Below are positions 1-10,162 of a DNA stretch of 27,830 bases, one piece after another. The notes under the pieces are model-generated. The model was not told where the DNA came from, ran no database searches, and was given only the letters and a program-made list of their open reading frames with translations. How positions within the stretch are numbered: the stretch's first letter is position 1; every line of letters starts with the position of its first letter. This DNA is from Glaciozyma antarctica PI12 (taxonomy: Eukaryota > Basidiomycota > Microbotryomycetes > Kriegeriales > Camptobasidiaceae), in contig KZ627155.1 in the NCBI GenBank assembly GCA_002917775.1, forward strand, positions 201,318 through 229,147. Reading direction: 5' to 3'. The translations under genes and the position numbers were made by a program.

Positions 1-126
1 GCAAGCGCAGCGGTCATCCTGTCGTTCAAGCTCGTCCATCTCCCTCTTGATCTTGAATTTGCTGAAGTTTTGAAAGTAGCGTTGAGGAGGGTGTTTGGGA
101 AGCTGTGAAGCAAGGGAGGAGGACAT
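1..126 (-). CDS. Partial unidentified protein, N-terminal part, runs off left edge
   Basis: An open frame on the minus strand starts at an ATG at 124-126 and leaves the window at base 1 (42 codons seen). The peptide is strongly charged: an N-terminal Ser-rich start, then RYFQNFSKFKIKREMDELER near residues 16-35, then DDRCAC at the edge. This composition and the preferred G/C third bases look coding. I do not recognise the family. An alternative is that the true exon begins at the CAG acceptor at 103-105 (minus strand CTTGCTTCACAG is preceded by pyrimidines) and that an upstream exon exists. The start is therefore uncertain, while the coding nature of about 1-100 is fairly convincing. Confidence 0.5.
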   Translation of the reverse strand, partial: MSSSLASQLPKHPPQRYFQNFSKFKIKREMDELERQDDRCAC

Positions 127-896
127 GCTTGATTCGGGAGTCTCGCTGCTCGTGCTCGTCCTGCCGCTGTGCCTCTGTGAATCCATCTCAACCTTCGTCC
201 GCCTTTTACACACCCACTTTAACCTGGAATCAAACCATGGCGCTTTGCCTCGTTGCGAGGCGCAGACGGAGCTTTGCAGGCCCGCTCGGTCAAGGCGGGT
301 CTTGGAACGCCTTCCCTCCCCCGAAGATTCATACACTTCGTTAGTACTTATTGGCTTCTTTCTCCAAAGCGCTCGACAAATCTACCGCCCGCAACAGCAT
401 GCGGCGCCGGAGACCAGCGACACCGCAAGATTCTCGCTAGCGAGCAGCTTCCTTCTCGTCCGTTCTCGTCCCCTCTTTCCTTGCTCCGGAAAGATCTAGC
501 AGCCCAAGGCCAGCATCTTTCCACAAGTGTTACGGGCAAAATTTCTCGAATTCGATTCCTGCAAATACGGAAGATGGATCTTTATGCGGTCGTGCGGAGC
601 GATCAGCGGGTCGCTTGGGAGACCCAACGGGCGAGCTGTCTCCGCCTTTTGTTGATCTCTTTCCAAGGATACTTGTAACTTGTTTGTGCTCTTACTCTGT
701 TCCTCTGCGACAGCAACGGAGACCGCAGGCAAAGAGGAACGCACCCTCGGCGACCTCGCTACCCACTCCCCACCTCGACGCCTCACTCAAATCTCATCAA
801 GTCCATTAGGATGCCTCTCAAGACAGCTCTCTAATCGCGCAAGCTTGCGAGGGTATCTTGCTTCCACATTCCGGGTATCCTACACCATCTGCTGCT
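127..896. other. Intergenic: upstream of left-edge gene, 3' flank of VPS16
   Basis: This 770-base stretch lies between the start of the left-edge minus-strand gene and the 3' end of VPS16. No frame in it reads like a conserved protein; the open frames present start inside low-information sequence. It holds a 12-base palindrome (CTCGCTAGCGAG, about 433-444), another at about 839-850 (CGCAAGCTTGCG), a possible RNA-like hairpin at 594-645 and one copy of a 25-base element also found at 27161. It probably serves as promoter for the left gene. Confidence 0.5.
424..448 (+). repeat. 25-base dispersed element, copy 1
   Basis: The element begins CGCAAGATTCTCGCT and ends CGAGCAGC. It matches 27161-27185 at 23 of 25 positions. 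Flanks on both sides remain loosely alignable, suggesting a longer diverged repeat. Confidence 0.55.
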
Positions 897-3800
897 CTAC
901 AGCCCGCCATTCTGAAGCTCCTCCGAAAGCTGCTCCAGCTGAGCCCCAATCACCGCATTCGGACACCGCTGCTTCAAATCACTGTGCCAAACGTCAGCTC
1001 CTCCTCATCCGCCTCAGCGACCGAACTCACTTCAATCTCCCCTCGTCCGCCCTCCTCACGCACTCCTGCCCAGCCATCACCCATTCCCCGCACTTGACAT
1101 ATAGCTCCACTCGATTCCGCAACTCGCACCTCGGGATAAACGCGACCGCTTGCCGGTGCGAACCCGACGCGATGAGGTGCTCGACCCAAGGTTCGTACCC
1201 AATCGGCGACTTCTTGGACTTGGCGAACGTCTCGAGGCCTTCCCAATCGCGGACCTCGACGAGAGCCTTCATCTTGACGTACCAGAAGCTGCAAAAGAGT
1301 GAGCGAGGAAGAGCGCGAGGACGAGAGGAGGAACAAACCGCTTGTCGGGGACTTTGAAGTCACTGCGAACCTTGTCGGCCTTCTTGGGGAGCCCGGCGAT
1401 GAGGCACGAATGGATTGTCTCGTTGATGCTGAGACCGACGAAGGACTTGCCGGGGGATTCGACTACGAGAGTCTGCTGGAAGGCGAGCAGCCGGATTTGA
1501 TCCTCGACCATCTGCACCAGCCATCAGCAAGGAGCTTGTGCAGGACGAGAGGCGAAAGAGCGTACCTTCGCGTCAAACGCGCAGTCCTTGTCCTCCCCGA
1601 ACGCCTTGGCCGCCACTCTCACCTTCGCGACCTTCTCGCCAAACTCCTGTCCCCGCCAACAATCAGCACCCGCTCCACGAAACCAAACCCCAACGCACCG
1701 TAATCACCATGCTCTCCTCCAGCGCCAAGCACGCCGTCTCCCGCCTCCGATCGTCCTGGTAGTAGAAATCGCGCAGCATCTCGACATCGTTCTCCTTCGC
1801 ATAAACCTGCAGCAGCGCCGCCGCATCGGGCTTGTTGTCGACGAAGCGGAAGAAGTCGCCGAGTGCGTGCGTTCGCTTGAGCTGCAGAAGGACGGTGTAG
1901 ACTGGTCGAGGGTAAGCAAGCGCCTGCGCGGAGGAGAAGGGACGCACCGAGGTCCGGGTCCCCGCTTTCGATAGCTTTGACGAGAGCGAGGTCGTCCTCC
2001 TTCATGCTCAGCAGTAGTGGAACCTGCTTCGACGCTCGTGGTTCGTGATCCAGCAGCTGCTCGCACCATTAGCTGGCACCCCGCGCCATCACTCGCTCAA
2101 AACCCGCACCTTCGTCGCCAAGATCGTCTGTCCCGTCGTCCACGCCGTCTGCGCCACGTCCGCACAGCTGACGTCCGCCTGGTCTTTGAGTTTCTCGACT
2201 ATAACCCGGCAGATCTCGTCATCGTCCTCCGCGCCCTTTGCCGAAGCGATCTTCGCCTGGGCCCAGTGCTTGAGAACTGGTGCGGGCGACATGTGAAGGA
2301 AGGAGGAGATGCGGAGGGAGAGGAGATGTTGAGAGCGTGCGGTGAGGCGGGCGATGAGGTGCGAGGGAGAGTGGGCTTGATACCTGCGACGGACGTCAGG
2401 AAGAACCATCGAGAGCGGAGAAGATACAAACTGGTCGTAGGTTAGAGGAATACCGATCTCGTAGTACCGAGCGGCGTTGAGAACGCGAAGAGTCTGCGTC
2501 ATCTGAACGAAATCGGCGGGGTTGTAGAGGTCGAGGAAGGTCTTGCCGAACGTCGCAGCCTGGAGCGAGCAACGTCAGTCGAGGCCAGCCCAGCAAGTTT
2601 GCGAGCGCACCTTGAGGAGTTTCTTCTGCCAGTAGACGTCGAACTCCCGCCCAGCGGCGTCAATGCAGGTGTCAACCGCGCTGACGAGTTCAGGCCGAAT
2701 GTTGCGAATGAACTCGTCCGCCTTGGGAGACCGCTTCTCGAACAGCTCAGCCGCTTCGAAGAGAATGGCGGAAGGAGACGCAGATCCAGGCCGGAAGACG
2801 TCCTGAGAGGATTCTGCGGTGAGGAGAGAGTCAGCTCGTGACGAAGTGCAAAGGCGAACACGAACGCACGAGGAACGATCTGGAGGAACTCGCAGCCTTC
2901 GCTGCTGATGATCCGAGTACCGTCAATCTCGCCAACAAGATGGACGGGATCGGGGTAGAAGTACCTGCGTGAGTGAATTGGTTAGCGAGGATTCCGTCGA
3001 GCGGGGGGCTCCACCAGCTCACTTGAGAGTTTCGCCAAACGGTCCCACCATCACCACTGTCCGCTCCCACGCTACGACGACGGTGTTGTTCCCACACCAG
3101 ACCGCCTGCCTCGGAGCTCCAGACTCGCCTTCGCCGCCCAGGTCGAATTCGGAGAGCGAGCGAGTAAAGTCGGAGGACGCGACCCAGAGGTGCGGCGCTG
3201 CTCCTGTTGGAGCTGATAGTAGGGAGAGAAATCGTCCGTTCGGTGAAGGCGTAATGGAGAGGAAGGGGCCTCGAGTGATCCGCTGTTCGCACGCCATGTC
3301 AACTCCCTCCTGCCCGAGGTCGAAGAGCCAGACGCACCTGATCCTGTACCTCAATCTCGTCCAGCCTCAACACGGTAGCTCCGCTCCCAATGAGGACCTC
3401 TACGCCTCGCGTGTAGCTCAGCTCGGGCGTAAGCACGCACCAGCAGCAAGGCGGCTTCGTCAACCCCGCGCTCGCCAGCAGCGTGACCTTCCCTCCCATG
3501 CTTCCCTCCCCGCTCGTCCTCTGCCACTCCTTGACCTCCACAAACACCAAGCTCGCCAGCAGCGCGACCATACCCTCCTCATAGATCTTGGCCTCGATGA
3601 CGCCGGCTTCCTGTGCCTCTGGCCCGAGAGTGTGCTGAGTGTAGAAAGGGGGAGTCGCGCCAGTTGAAAGAGCGTAAAGGCGGTAGGTACCGTCTTGGGT
3701 GAGGACAACGAGGGATTCGTTTAGGGTCCAGCCCAGGGAGACGATGCGGGTGGGGGAGTCCCACTGTGGCACCAAGGCGTCAGCTGGTTGGTGACTTGCA

Positions 3801-4141
3801 ATGGGTGAGCTGGCACACCTGGATAGTCTTGCAGAAGAGTACTCCTGCAGAAGAGTAGACTGAGATCTTGGGCTTGCCGGGCATCTGTCGTCCGAGGAGC
3901 ACGGGCTTGCTGTCGTCCCTCAACACCGCTGCGCCGTTCACCACGTCAGCTCTCCCACCTGGTACTCTCCCGCCTCCTCTGCAGTCTCCTGCTCACCCAA
4001 TGGTCCTCCCCAGCGCGCGCCAGCAACGATGTAGTCCGTCAAGTCCGAGATGCTCCACTGCATCGAGTAGACGTCGCTGCGCTTGTAGAACGTCTCTCCC
4101 AATGCCTCCCAGCTTGCCGAAGCGGGAGTTTGCGTCGCCAT
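897..4141 (-). CDS. VPS16: Vps16, core subunit of HOPS/CORVET vacuolar tethering complexes
   Basis: This is a core subunit of the HOPS and CORVET complexes that tether endosomes and vacuoles before SNARE fusion. Fourteen exons (in plus order): 897-981, 1031-1288, 1339-1511, 1566-1646, 1699-1901, 1948-2056, 2110-2383, 2432-2559, 2611-2813, 2870-2964, 3023-3282, 3338-3763, 3819-3928, 3997-4141. They give 849 residues, close to human VPS16 (839). Family landmarks are clear: an N-terminal [15 protein letters not shown] and [22 protein letters not shown] in the propeller half, [46 protein letters not shown] and the signature [13 protein letters not shown] in the alpha-solenoid half. Introns are 46-68 nt. 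One donor at 2431 is GTTTGT, chosen because it keeps phase and restores YDQY. The next gene is divergent. Confidence 0.96.
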
Positions 4142-4746
4142 AGCTGTTGAGCTGTGCTGAGGAGAGGCGTGACGGAGGGATGAGGAGAGACGCCACGCGC
4201 CAAAGCCGCCAAAGCGCCCTGCTGAGACTCGGAGGACTTGGGGCGACGCCTGCTCCTCGCCTCTTGTCCTTCAACGACTTGTCCAAATATCTACCAAATC
4301 CGGAGCTTGTAATCTGCTGGGACCACGGCCTTGTCAGCCCTGCTCCCTGTTGAGCTCACTTGAACTCGAAATCGGCCTGGTTTCGCAGCTCCGCGTCCTC
4401 CGCACGCCAGTTCCTCTACCTCTCAATCGCAGCTCTGAGTCAAGCACGAGGGCCACACAACCCCCGCCGCTCATTGCTTTGAGCCTGAGCTTCTGCCACG
4501 AGCCTGCCTCGCTTTAAACTTGCTCGTTCGCGACTATCGCGCGTTCAGGTCCAGAAACGCGTTCTCGCTCCGCTAGGCAACAAAGAGACGCGCAGACGGC
4601 GTAAAGCTCGCTGTTAACATCCTCCAACCCCACACGAAACCACAATTGGGAAGCGGCAAGCCGACTTCCCCACGGGCGCGAACTATTAGCAGGCGCCAGC
4701 TTCGCTCCGAATCCCCCACAGGCGTCTGCTTCACAGCCGACACGCC
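4142..4746. promoter_or_regulatory. Divergent promoter between VPS16 and serine dehydratase
   Basis: This 605-base stretch separates two start codons facing away from each other. Just upstream of the VPS16 ATG the minus strand is pyrimidine-rich (roughly 4145-4200), as at other starts in this window. I see no gene in it. A short direct repeat of the type GCCAAAGC/CGCCAAAGC lies at about 4199-4215. No specific transcription factor site is supported. Confidence 0.6.
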
Positions 4747-7700
4747 ATGAGGATCACCCAACTGCTCCTGCACCGTGTCGCTTCCACTGGTCCCCTCCGC
4801 GCCGCTCGCCCTTGCCTCTCCGCCGCGCTAGCTCCTCACTTCCGTCGGCTTCACTCCTCTCCCTCGCGACAAGATGCAGACACCCTCCCCGTCTTCCCAG
4901 GAGCTCCCAAGAAGGATTCCCCGGCGGAGATCCCACGTGCGGAGCACGCCGTGGTGTCAGCGTTTGGTACGAGAGCGACCCACGAGCACACCGGGGACGA
5001 CCCAAACTGACAGATGCTGCTGCAGATATGTTCTCGATAGGCGTCGGACCGAGTTCCAGCCATACGGTGGGACCTATGCGAGCTGGTGAGCTGGGTCACA
5101 GAGCTCGTTCCCTTCCGAGGAGCTGACACCTTCCTGCAGGCAAGATCTTTGTGGAGGTGCGCTTGCTGGGGTTGCGAGGTTGCCTTTTGGGGTTTCGCTA
5201 ACGATTTTGCACCCGTAGGATCTCCAGGAGATGGGATTACTCGACAAGGTGAGCCCGGCTGTGATCCTGCAGGTGTTGCGCGACTAAAGACGCTCGTCGT
5301 TTGCAGGTTCGCACGCTCAAGGTTACGCTCTACGGCAGTCTCGCAGCGACGGGGAAGGGGTGAGCTCCTGCTTTACTTCTCCCCGACTCGCAGACTGATC
5401 TTGCGCAGGCACATGACTCCCCAGGCGGTGATGATGGGACTGGAGGGGAGCGACCCCGAGACGATCGAGTGCACGACCATCAACAGTCGTTACGACACGA
5501 TTCTCTCCCTCAAGCGTCTTCAGCTTGGCGGGAAGACGACGATCAAGTACGACATGGATCGCGACATGGTCTGGCGCCTAGAGCCTCTTCCTACGCACCC
5601 GAACGGCATGCGATTCAGCGTTTTTGGCGAGACGGGTGACTTGATCGCGACAAATGAGTACTTTAGCGTGCGTCCCTCCTTTCTCTCGGCCTCAAAACAA
5701 GCTCTGATGTATTTATGGACAGGTCGGCGGTGGATTCGTTGTCAACGAGCAGACTCAAGGTTCGGCTTATCGCACGCCGCTGCTGCTCTTTCCACTCACG
5801 CCCTCGTTTCGCAGTCGACGAGAACCTTTACTACCGCGCGATCAAGAAGGACGCCACTTCGCACGCTCGCCGAGATCAAACACACGGCGTCGAGCAGAAG
5901 AGCCTTCCTTCCCCCGTTCCTGAGGGCACCGAGGCCCCACGAACGCAAGAGCCTACCGCGGGCGACAAGCTTAAGCAGCCGCCGTTCTTGTTCCGCAATG
6001 CGCAAGGCTTGATGAACATGACGCAGCAACACAACGTGCGTGATTTCTTTCGCAGCGAGGGAGGCCGACTGACGCCTTTTCTGCAGCTCACGATAGCCCA
6101 GCTGTGCGCGCTCGTTTTTAGCTCGCGACACAGGGAGTCTTACTTACGAGTGCGCGTTCGCAGGGTCTGGAACAACGAGCGAAGCTACATGACTCCCACT
6201 GAGATCTCGGACAGTCTCCTCAAGGTTCGTTGCTCGCTCGCCACGGAAAGCAGTCGCTCACAGCTTTCGTCGTAGATCTGGTCCGTCATGGACGCCTCGA
6301 TCCACCAGGGCGTCACCTCCAGTACGCTACTCCCCTTCTACCTTCGAGGCGATTACTAACGCAACGAACGACAGCCGAAGAACACCTTCCAGGTCGTCTC
6401 CGCGTCCGACGTCGCGCTGCGGGCCTCTACCGCCGTCTCTTCAAGGGTACGTTCGCTTTTCCATCCAATTCGAGACCCCATTCTAACGCTTCACAGGCTT
6501 CTACCCCGGCTCCCTCACCGCCTCTTCCACCGGCCGCTCCCTCCCTCCCCCTTCCTCCCCTCCTCCAAAATCCCTCGGAGCCTCCAACTCCCTCTCCGTC
6601 AAGGACGGCTTCTCCGCAAGCCCACCCGACGAGGCTTACGTTCCTGGACAACGAGGAGTGGCGCGGAGGGCACCGCTGACGGTCGGGGATTTCGAGCACG
6701 AGCTGTCGCCAACGCCCTGGAAGAACACGGTGTTCCCCGGGATCGACTTCTTAAGCTGTTATGTGGGTTTTTCCGCCATCTGGGAGACTGGAGCTGACGG
6801 TCGGGCAGGCGATTGCGGTGAACGAGGTGAACGCGGGTGGGGGGAGGGTCGTCACGGCGCCTACGAACGGAGCTGCTGGAGTCATTCCTGCAGTGTTGAA
6901 GGTGCGTTGCTGTTCTCTCAAAGCTCTGAGCGTCGCTGAACTCCGCTTCTCGAAGTACATGGTCGAATTCATCTCGGATGATCCTGAGCGAGACGTCAAG
7001 ACGTTCCTCCTCACCGCTGCGGGTTCGTCTCGTCTCTCGTTGCATACTAAGATCAAGCTGACTCCGATACAGCGGTCGGAATGCTGTACAAGCGAGGCGC
7101 GACTATCTCAGCTGCCGAGGGAGGGTGCGTTTATTTGCTTCGCAGGTTAAGAGCGAGAGGCTGATGAGCGGAAGCAGGTGTATGGCTGAGGTAGGAGTGG
7201 CGTCGTCGATGGCAGCAGCTGGGTTCGCAGCCTGCATGGGAGGTGAGCAGGGCTGTCTTCTCGGGCGTGTTCTCCTCGCTTACCGACATATTTCGCAGGA
7301 ACACCTTCGCAGATCCTACAAGCTGCCGAGATCGGAATCGAGCACTCGCTAGGACTGACGTGCGATCCTATCGACGGCCTCGTTCAAGTTCCCTGCATCG
7401 AACGCAACTCGCTCGGAGCAGTCAAGGCGGTGACAGGTACGCCCTCTCGCACAGAAAGCCAGCGAAATGAGCTGACTTTGCTCTCGTTCTCAGCTGCGCA
7501 GCTCGCCCTCGCTGGTGATGGGCTCCACTCCGTCTCGCTCGACGAGGCGATCGAGGCGATGAGGGTTACGGCGCGCGACAGTGCGTACTTCCCTCCCTCC
7601 CCGCTCTAACGCGCACTAACACGTCGTCCAGTGCACAATCACTACAAGGAGACGTCGATGTCGGGACTCGCTGTGCGTGGTCTCTCTGCGGCCTCGGCGT

Positions 7701-7768
7701 GCGATTTCGCTCATCTTTCGTCCCCGCAGACAAGCGTCAGTATTCCTTTGAGCTCGCCGATGTGCTAG
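4747..7768 (+). CDS. Iron-sulphur L-serine dehydratase (bacterial SdaA type), mitochondrial
   Basis: It deaminates L-serine to pyruvate and ammonia using a [4Fe-4S] cluster. Twenty-one exons: 4747-4966, 5026-5085, 5140-5156, 5219-5248, 5307-5359, 5409-5667, 5723-5759, 5815-6035, 6087-6103, 6164-6224, 6276-6321, 6375-6446, 6497-6762, 6809-6901, 6956-7022, 7073-7124, 7178-7242, 7299-7436, 7494-7580, 7632-7672, 7730-7768; 646 residues. Residues 1-40 are rich in Arg and small residues without acids, like a mitochondrial presequence. The beta domain has GPSSSHT at 81-87; the alpha domain has [17 protein letters not shown] at 461-477. Cluster cysteines fit C525, C567, C578 and the final residue C646. 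Two Ser/Pro-rich insertions (about 238-280 and 370-430) enlarge it beyond bacterial single-chain enzymes. The intron at 6902-6955 ends in AAG rather than CAG. The fungal CHA1-type PLP enzyme is unrelated. Confidence 0.93.
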
Positions 7769-7932
7769 ATGCGGTGGGAGGGTTGTACATGGGTAATCGC
7801 GCGGAGAAAGCAGTACAGTACCAGTCATCGGGGAGCAGCAATGGACACTCGAAAGAGCCACGCTTGGAGAGTCTTTCGGGTCCACAGAAAAGCGAATCGC
7901 AGCCAGCACGCAAATCGCACAACATCTGAGGC

Positions 7933-9062
7933 TCACACGCTCGATACCGACGTCTGGACCAGCATCCACCTCGGCTGTACCTCGAGCAAATCTCCGCTCC
8001 TCTCCCCAGCTTCTCCTCGCACAGCATGATCCTTGCCATTCTCCCCCCTCGCAGCAGCCTTCTTCTCCCTCCTCGCCACCGTCCGCTCGACCTCCTTCTT
8101 CGTCCACCTCCTCGCCGTCCCTCCCTCAATCCCCACAATCCTAAGCTCGAGGTCGTGAACGAGGCGACGAAAGTTGCGGTCGTCCTCGGTCGTGTGGAAG
8201 TAGGAAGGGTCGAAAAAGGTCGCGGTGTGGAGAGGAGGCTGGTCGTATGGCGAATCGTGGTAGCTGTTCGCTGTGCTCATGTTCTCCGTCGCGCATACGG
8301 CGCGACCGGACGCGCTTTCGCGGGCGGAGGGAAGGGTGATGGCCCACGCGATCTCGCGCATGTCGACTTCGTCGAGGTCGAAGATATCGGTGCTTGGGAG
8401 GGCGAGACCGTAGTGAGATAGAAGATGGCGGATGTGCGCGACCTGCAGAAGGATTTGGAGTGAGTGCAGAAGCGCAGGGTTGAATGAGTGGCGTACCGCA
8501 GAAGGTTCGCAGATGCAGTATTGATGCGGCATATGCGCAGAGCATCGCGTGTTGGCTCCATCGTGGTAGATTCTTTCTCCACTCCCGTACCTGGCATCAC
8601 CGCAAAGATCGCAGCCGGCCATGTTTGCATGGTGTGACCACTGAGCCACGTTCCAGAACGTTGACCAGTCCTTATGCTCCTCTTCGTCATCACAGTCCTC
8701 GAAGCCAATCCAGTGCAATTCGTTGACCCAATACGACGGCTCTTCCTTGACGTAAGCTTCCCTGAGATAATCGCGAATGAGGAGGAGGAGTTCCGCGGGG
8801 AGAGTGGAGAGAGAGCTGGTCGAGGCGAGGTGGCAGTGGCGCGAAGAGCAAGACACGAGGACCCCGGTGAAAAGTCGCTTCTTCCGTGCGAGTAGGAGGT
8901 CGAGAACGGTCGCGTTCTTCGTGAACTTGGTGAATGCTCGAGCTCCGCGAATGAGGTCGTGCGCGTTGACGGTGATGCCGTAGAGAAGGGAAGCGGAAGA
9001 GTTGCACTGCAGGAAGGGGTTAGCTGCGTGCTCAAGGGATTTCAAGGCAGCAGAAGTACCAT
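7933..9062 (-). CDS. Unidentified protein with F-box-like motif and Cys cluster
   Basis: Model in three exons: 7933-8442, 8497-9006, 9060-9062; 340 residues. The start codon forms exon 1 alone and is followed at once by a 53-nt intron (GTACTT...CTGCAG, branch GCTAAC). A pyrimidine-rich leader precedes the ATG, which supports this start. Residues 66-82 (SLSTLPAELLLLIRDYL) resemble the first helix of an F-box. Cysteines C133, C136, C156, C165 and C167 (CDLC, then CSAH, then CIC) could bind zinc. The C-terminus is basic and Lys/Arg-rich. The second intron, 8443-8496, is 54 nt, in frame and free of stops, so a retained form would add 18 residues. I do not recognise the family. It converges on the serine dehydratase (164 bases between stops). 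Confidence 0.7.
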
Positions 9063-9305
9063 TGGAGGCGAGGAGGGCTCGTTCGAGAAGGAGGACAACG
9101 CGAGGGAGGGGGAGCAAGCTGATGGACAGGGCAAGGGGTCAGCTCAGTTCACGAGCACGGCGAACGCGGGTGGACTCACGGGTGAGCGGTTTTGAGACTC
9201 GTCTAGCAACGCAGAAGCTCCGCGACCGTTCGAAGGAAGAGGAAGGGGAGCAAGAGGCGCGGTCGGCGACAACTCACTCCCCTTGACCTCTCCCCACAAC
9301 TCGCC
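9063..9305. promoter_or_regulatory. Divergent promoter, F-box-like gene / NDUFAF2
   Basis: This 243-base region separates two divergent ATGs. The plus strand just before 9306 is CT-rich (about 9277-9304). The minus strand before 9062 is also pyrimidine-rich. No gene is seen here. Confidence 0.5.
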
Positions 9306-10162
9306 ATGTCCTTGTATCGCCGCTTCGCACGCTCGTTCCGTCTTGGGAAGGAGAAGTTCTTCGTAGGCAACGATCTCGAAGGTCAGCTCCCCCGTGCCCA
9401 ACCTCACCGAGCTCTACTCACCTCCCGATCGCCAGGCAACAGCTTCTACGAACGACCGCCACCGGAGGAAGGTGCGACCTGCGGTTTAAAGGGAGCTTAG
9501 GAGGAGCTGACGAGGATGGCTTGCACAGGAGACTGGCGGCATGCGAAGCGAACGGTCGAGTACCTCGTCTCGCGGCCTCTGAGCGAGTACCGATTCCATT
9601 CGCTGCCGGGTGAGTTGAGACAGCTACGAGCTACGAGGCAAGCTAACAATAATGCTTGTGAACCAGTACAATGGAATGCCTGGATGCGGCGAACACGGAA
9701 GGATCCTCCGACGATGGAGGAGCTCGAGACGGACTACATGCGACAGCTCCGCCTCGCTTCAAACGTCGAACGGCTGGCGATCGAGTACAAACTTGAGAAA
9801 CTGAGGGCTCTCGAGCTACCTGTGGCGCCTTCTGCTACACTCGCGGTGCCAGGACAGGCGGCTGCGACATTGCCAACGTCGTTCCCTCCGCCAAATCCTG
9901 AAGGACTACCGACGCTGGAGCTGGGATCGGATGGGGTGCATCCCGGAGTAGAGGGAGATGCAGCGGCAAAGGCTGCGGCAGAAGGAGAGCGGGAGAAGGC
10001 GATGTTGCGGAGGGAGTTTGGTAAGTTCGTTTCGGAGCTTCGGAGGAGGGAGCTGGAGCTGATGCTGGGGATGCAGCGAAGCAGAACGCAAAGTCAGTGG
10101 GAGGGAACCCGGACGTCAACTACAAGCCCGATACATGGTCGCCTGCGCCAAAACGGCGATGA
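9306..10162 (+). CDS. NDUFAF2: Mitochondrial complex I assembly factor, NDUFAF2/B17.2L type
   Basis: This family assists late assembly of NADH:ubiquinone oxidoreductase and is a paralogue of the NDUFA12 subunit. Five exons: 9306-9381, 9436-9471, 9529-9609, 9667-10020, 10077-10162; 210 residues. Visible landmarks are FFVGNDLEGNSFYERP near residues 18-34, then VQWNAWMRRTRKDPPTMEEL at 65-84, which matches the family's W-x-x-W...PPT pattern. The C-terminus NPDVNYKPDTWSPAPKRR is also typical. About 110-165 is a less conserved Pro/Ala/Glu-rich linker. The family includes both the assembly factor and the B17.2 subunit; the long PPT-containing form with its extended tail fits the assembly factor better. 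Its presence implies that the organism has a complex I. Confidence 0.85.

Noticed and set aside
4147-4353. 68-codon plus-strand frame in the VPS16/serine dehydratase gap
   Set aside because: It overlaps the likely VPS16 5' leader and has no motif or splice support.
4747-7768. Recent bacterial transfer or contamination as the origin of the serine dehydratase
   Set aside because: Twenty introns with the same splice signals and composition as the neighbours show that it is a resident nuclear gene; an ancient transfer remains possible.
9180-9307. Alternative upstream exons for the F-box-like gene (9278-9307 and 9180-9202), which keep phase with the main frame
   Set aside because: This would place the start codon antisense to the NDUFAF2 ATG. 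The ATG at 9062 with its CT-rich leader and standard intron is simpler.
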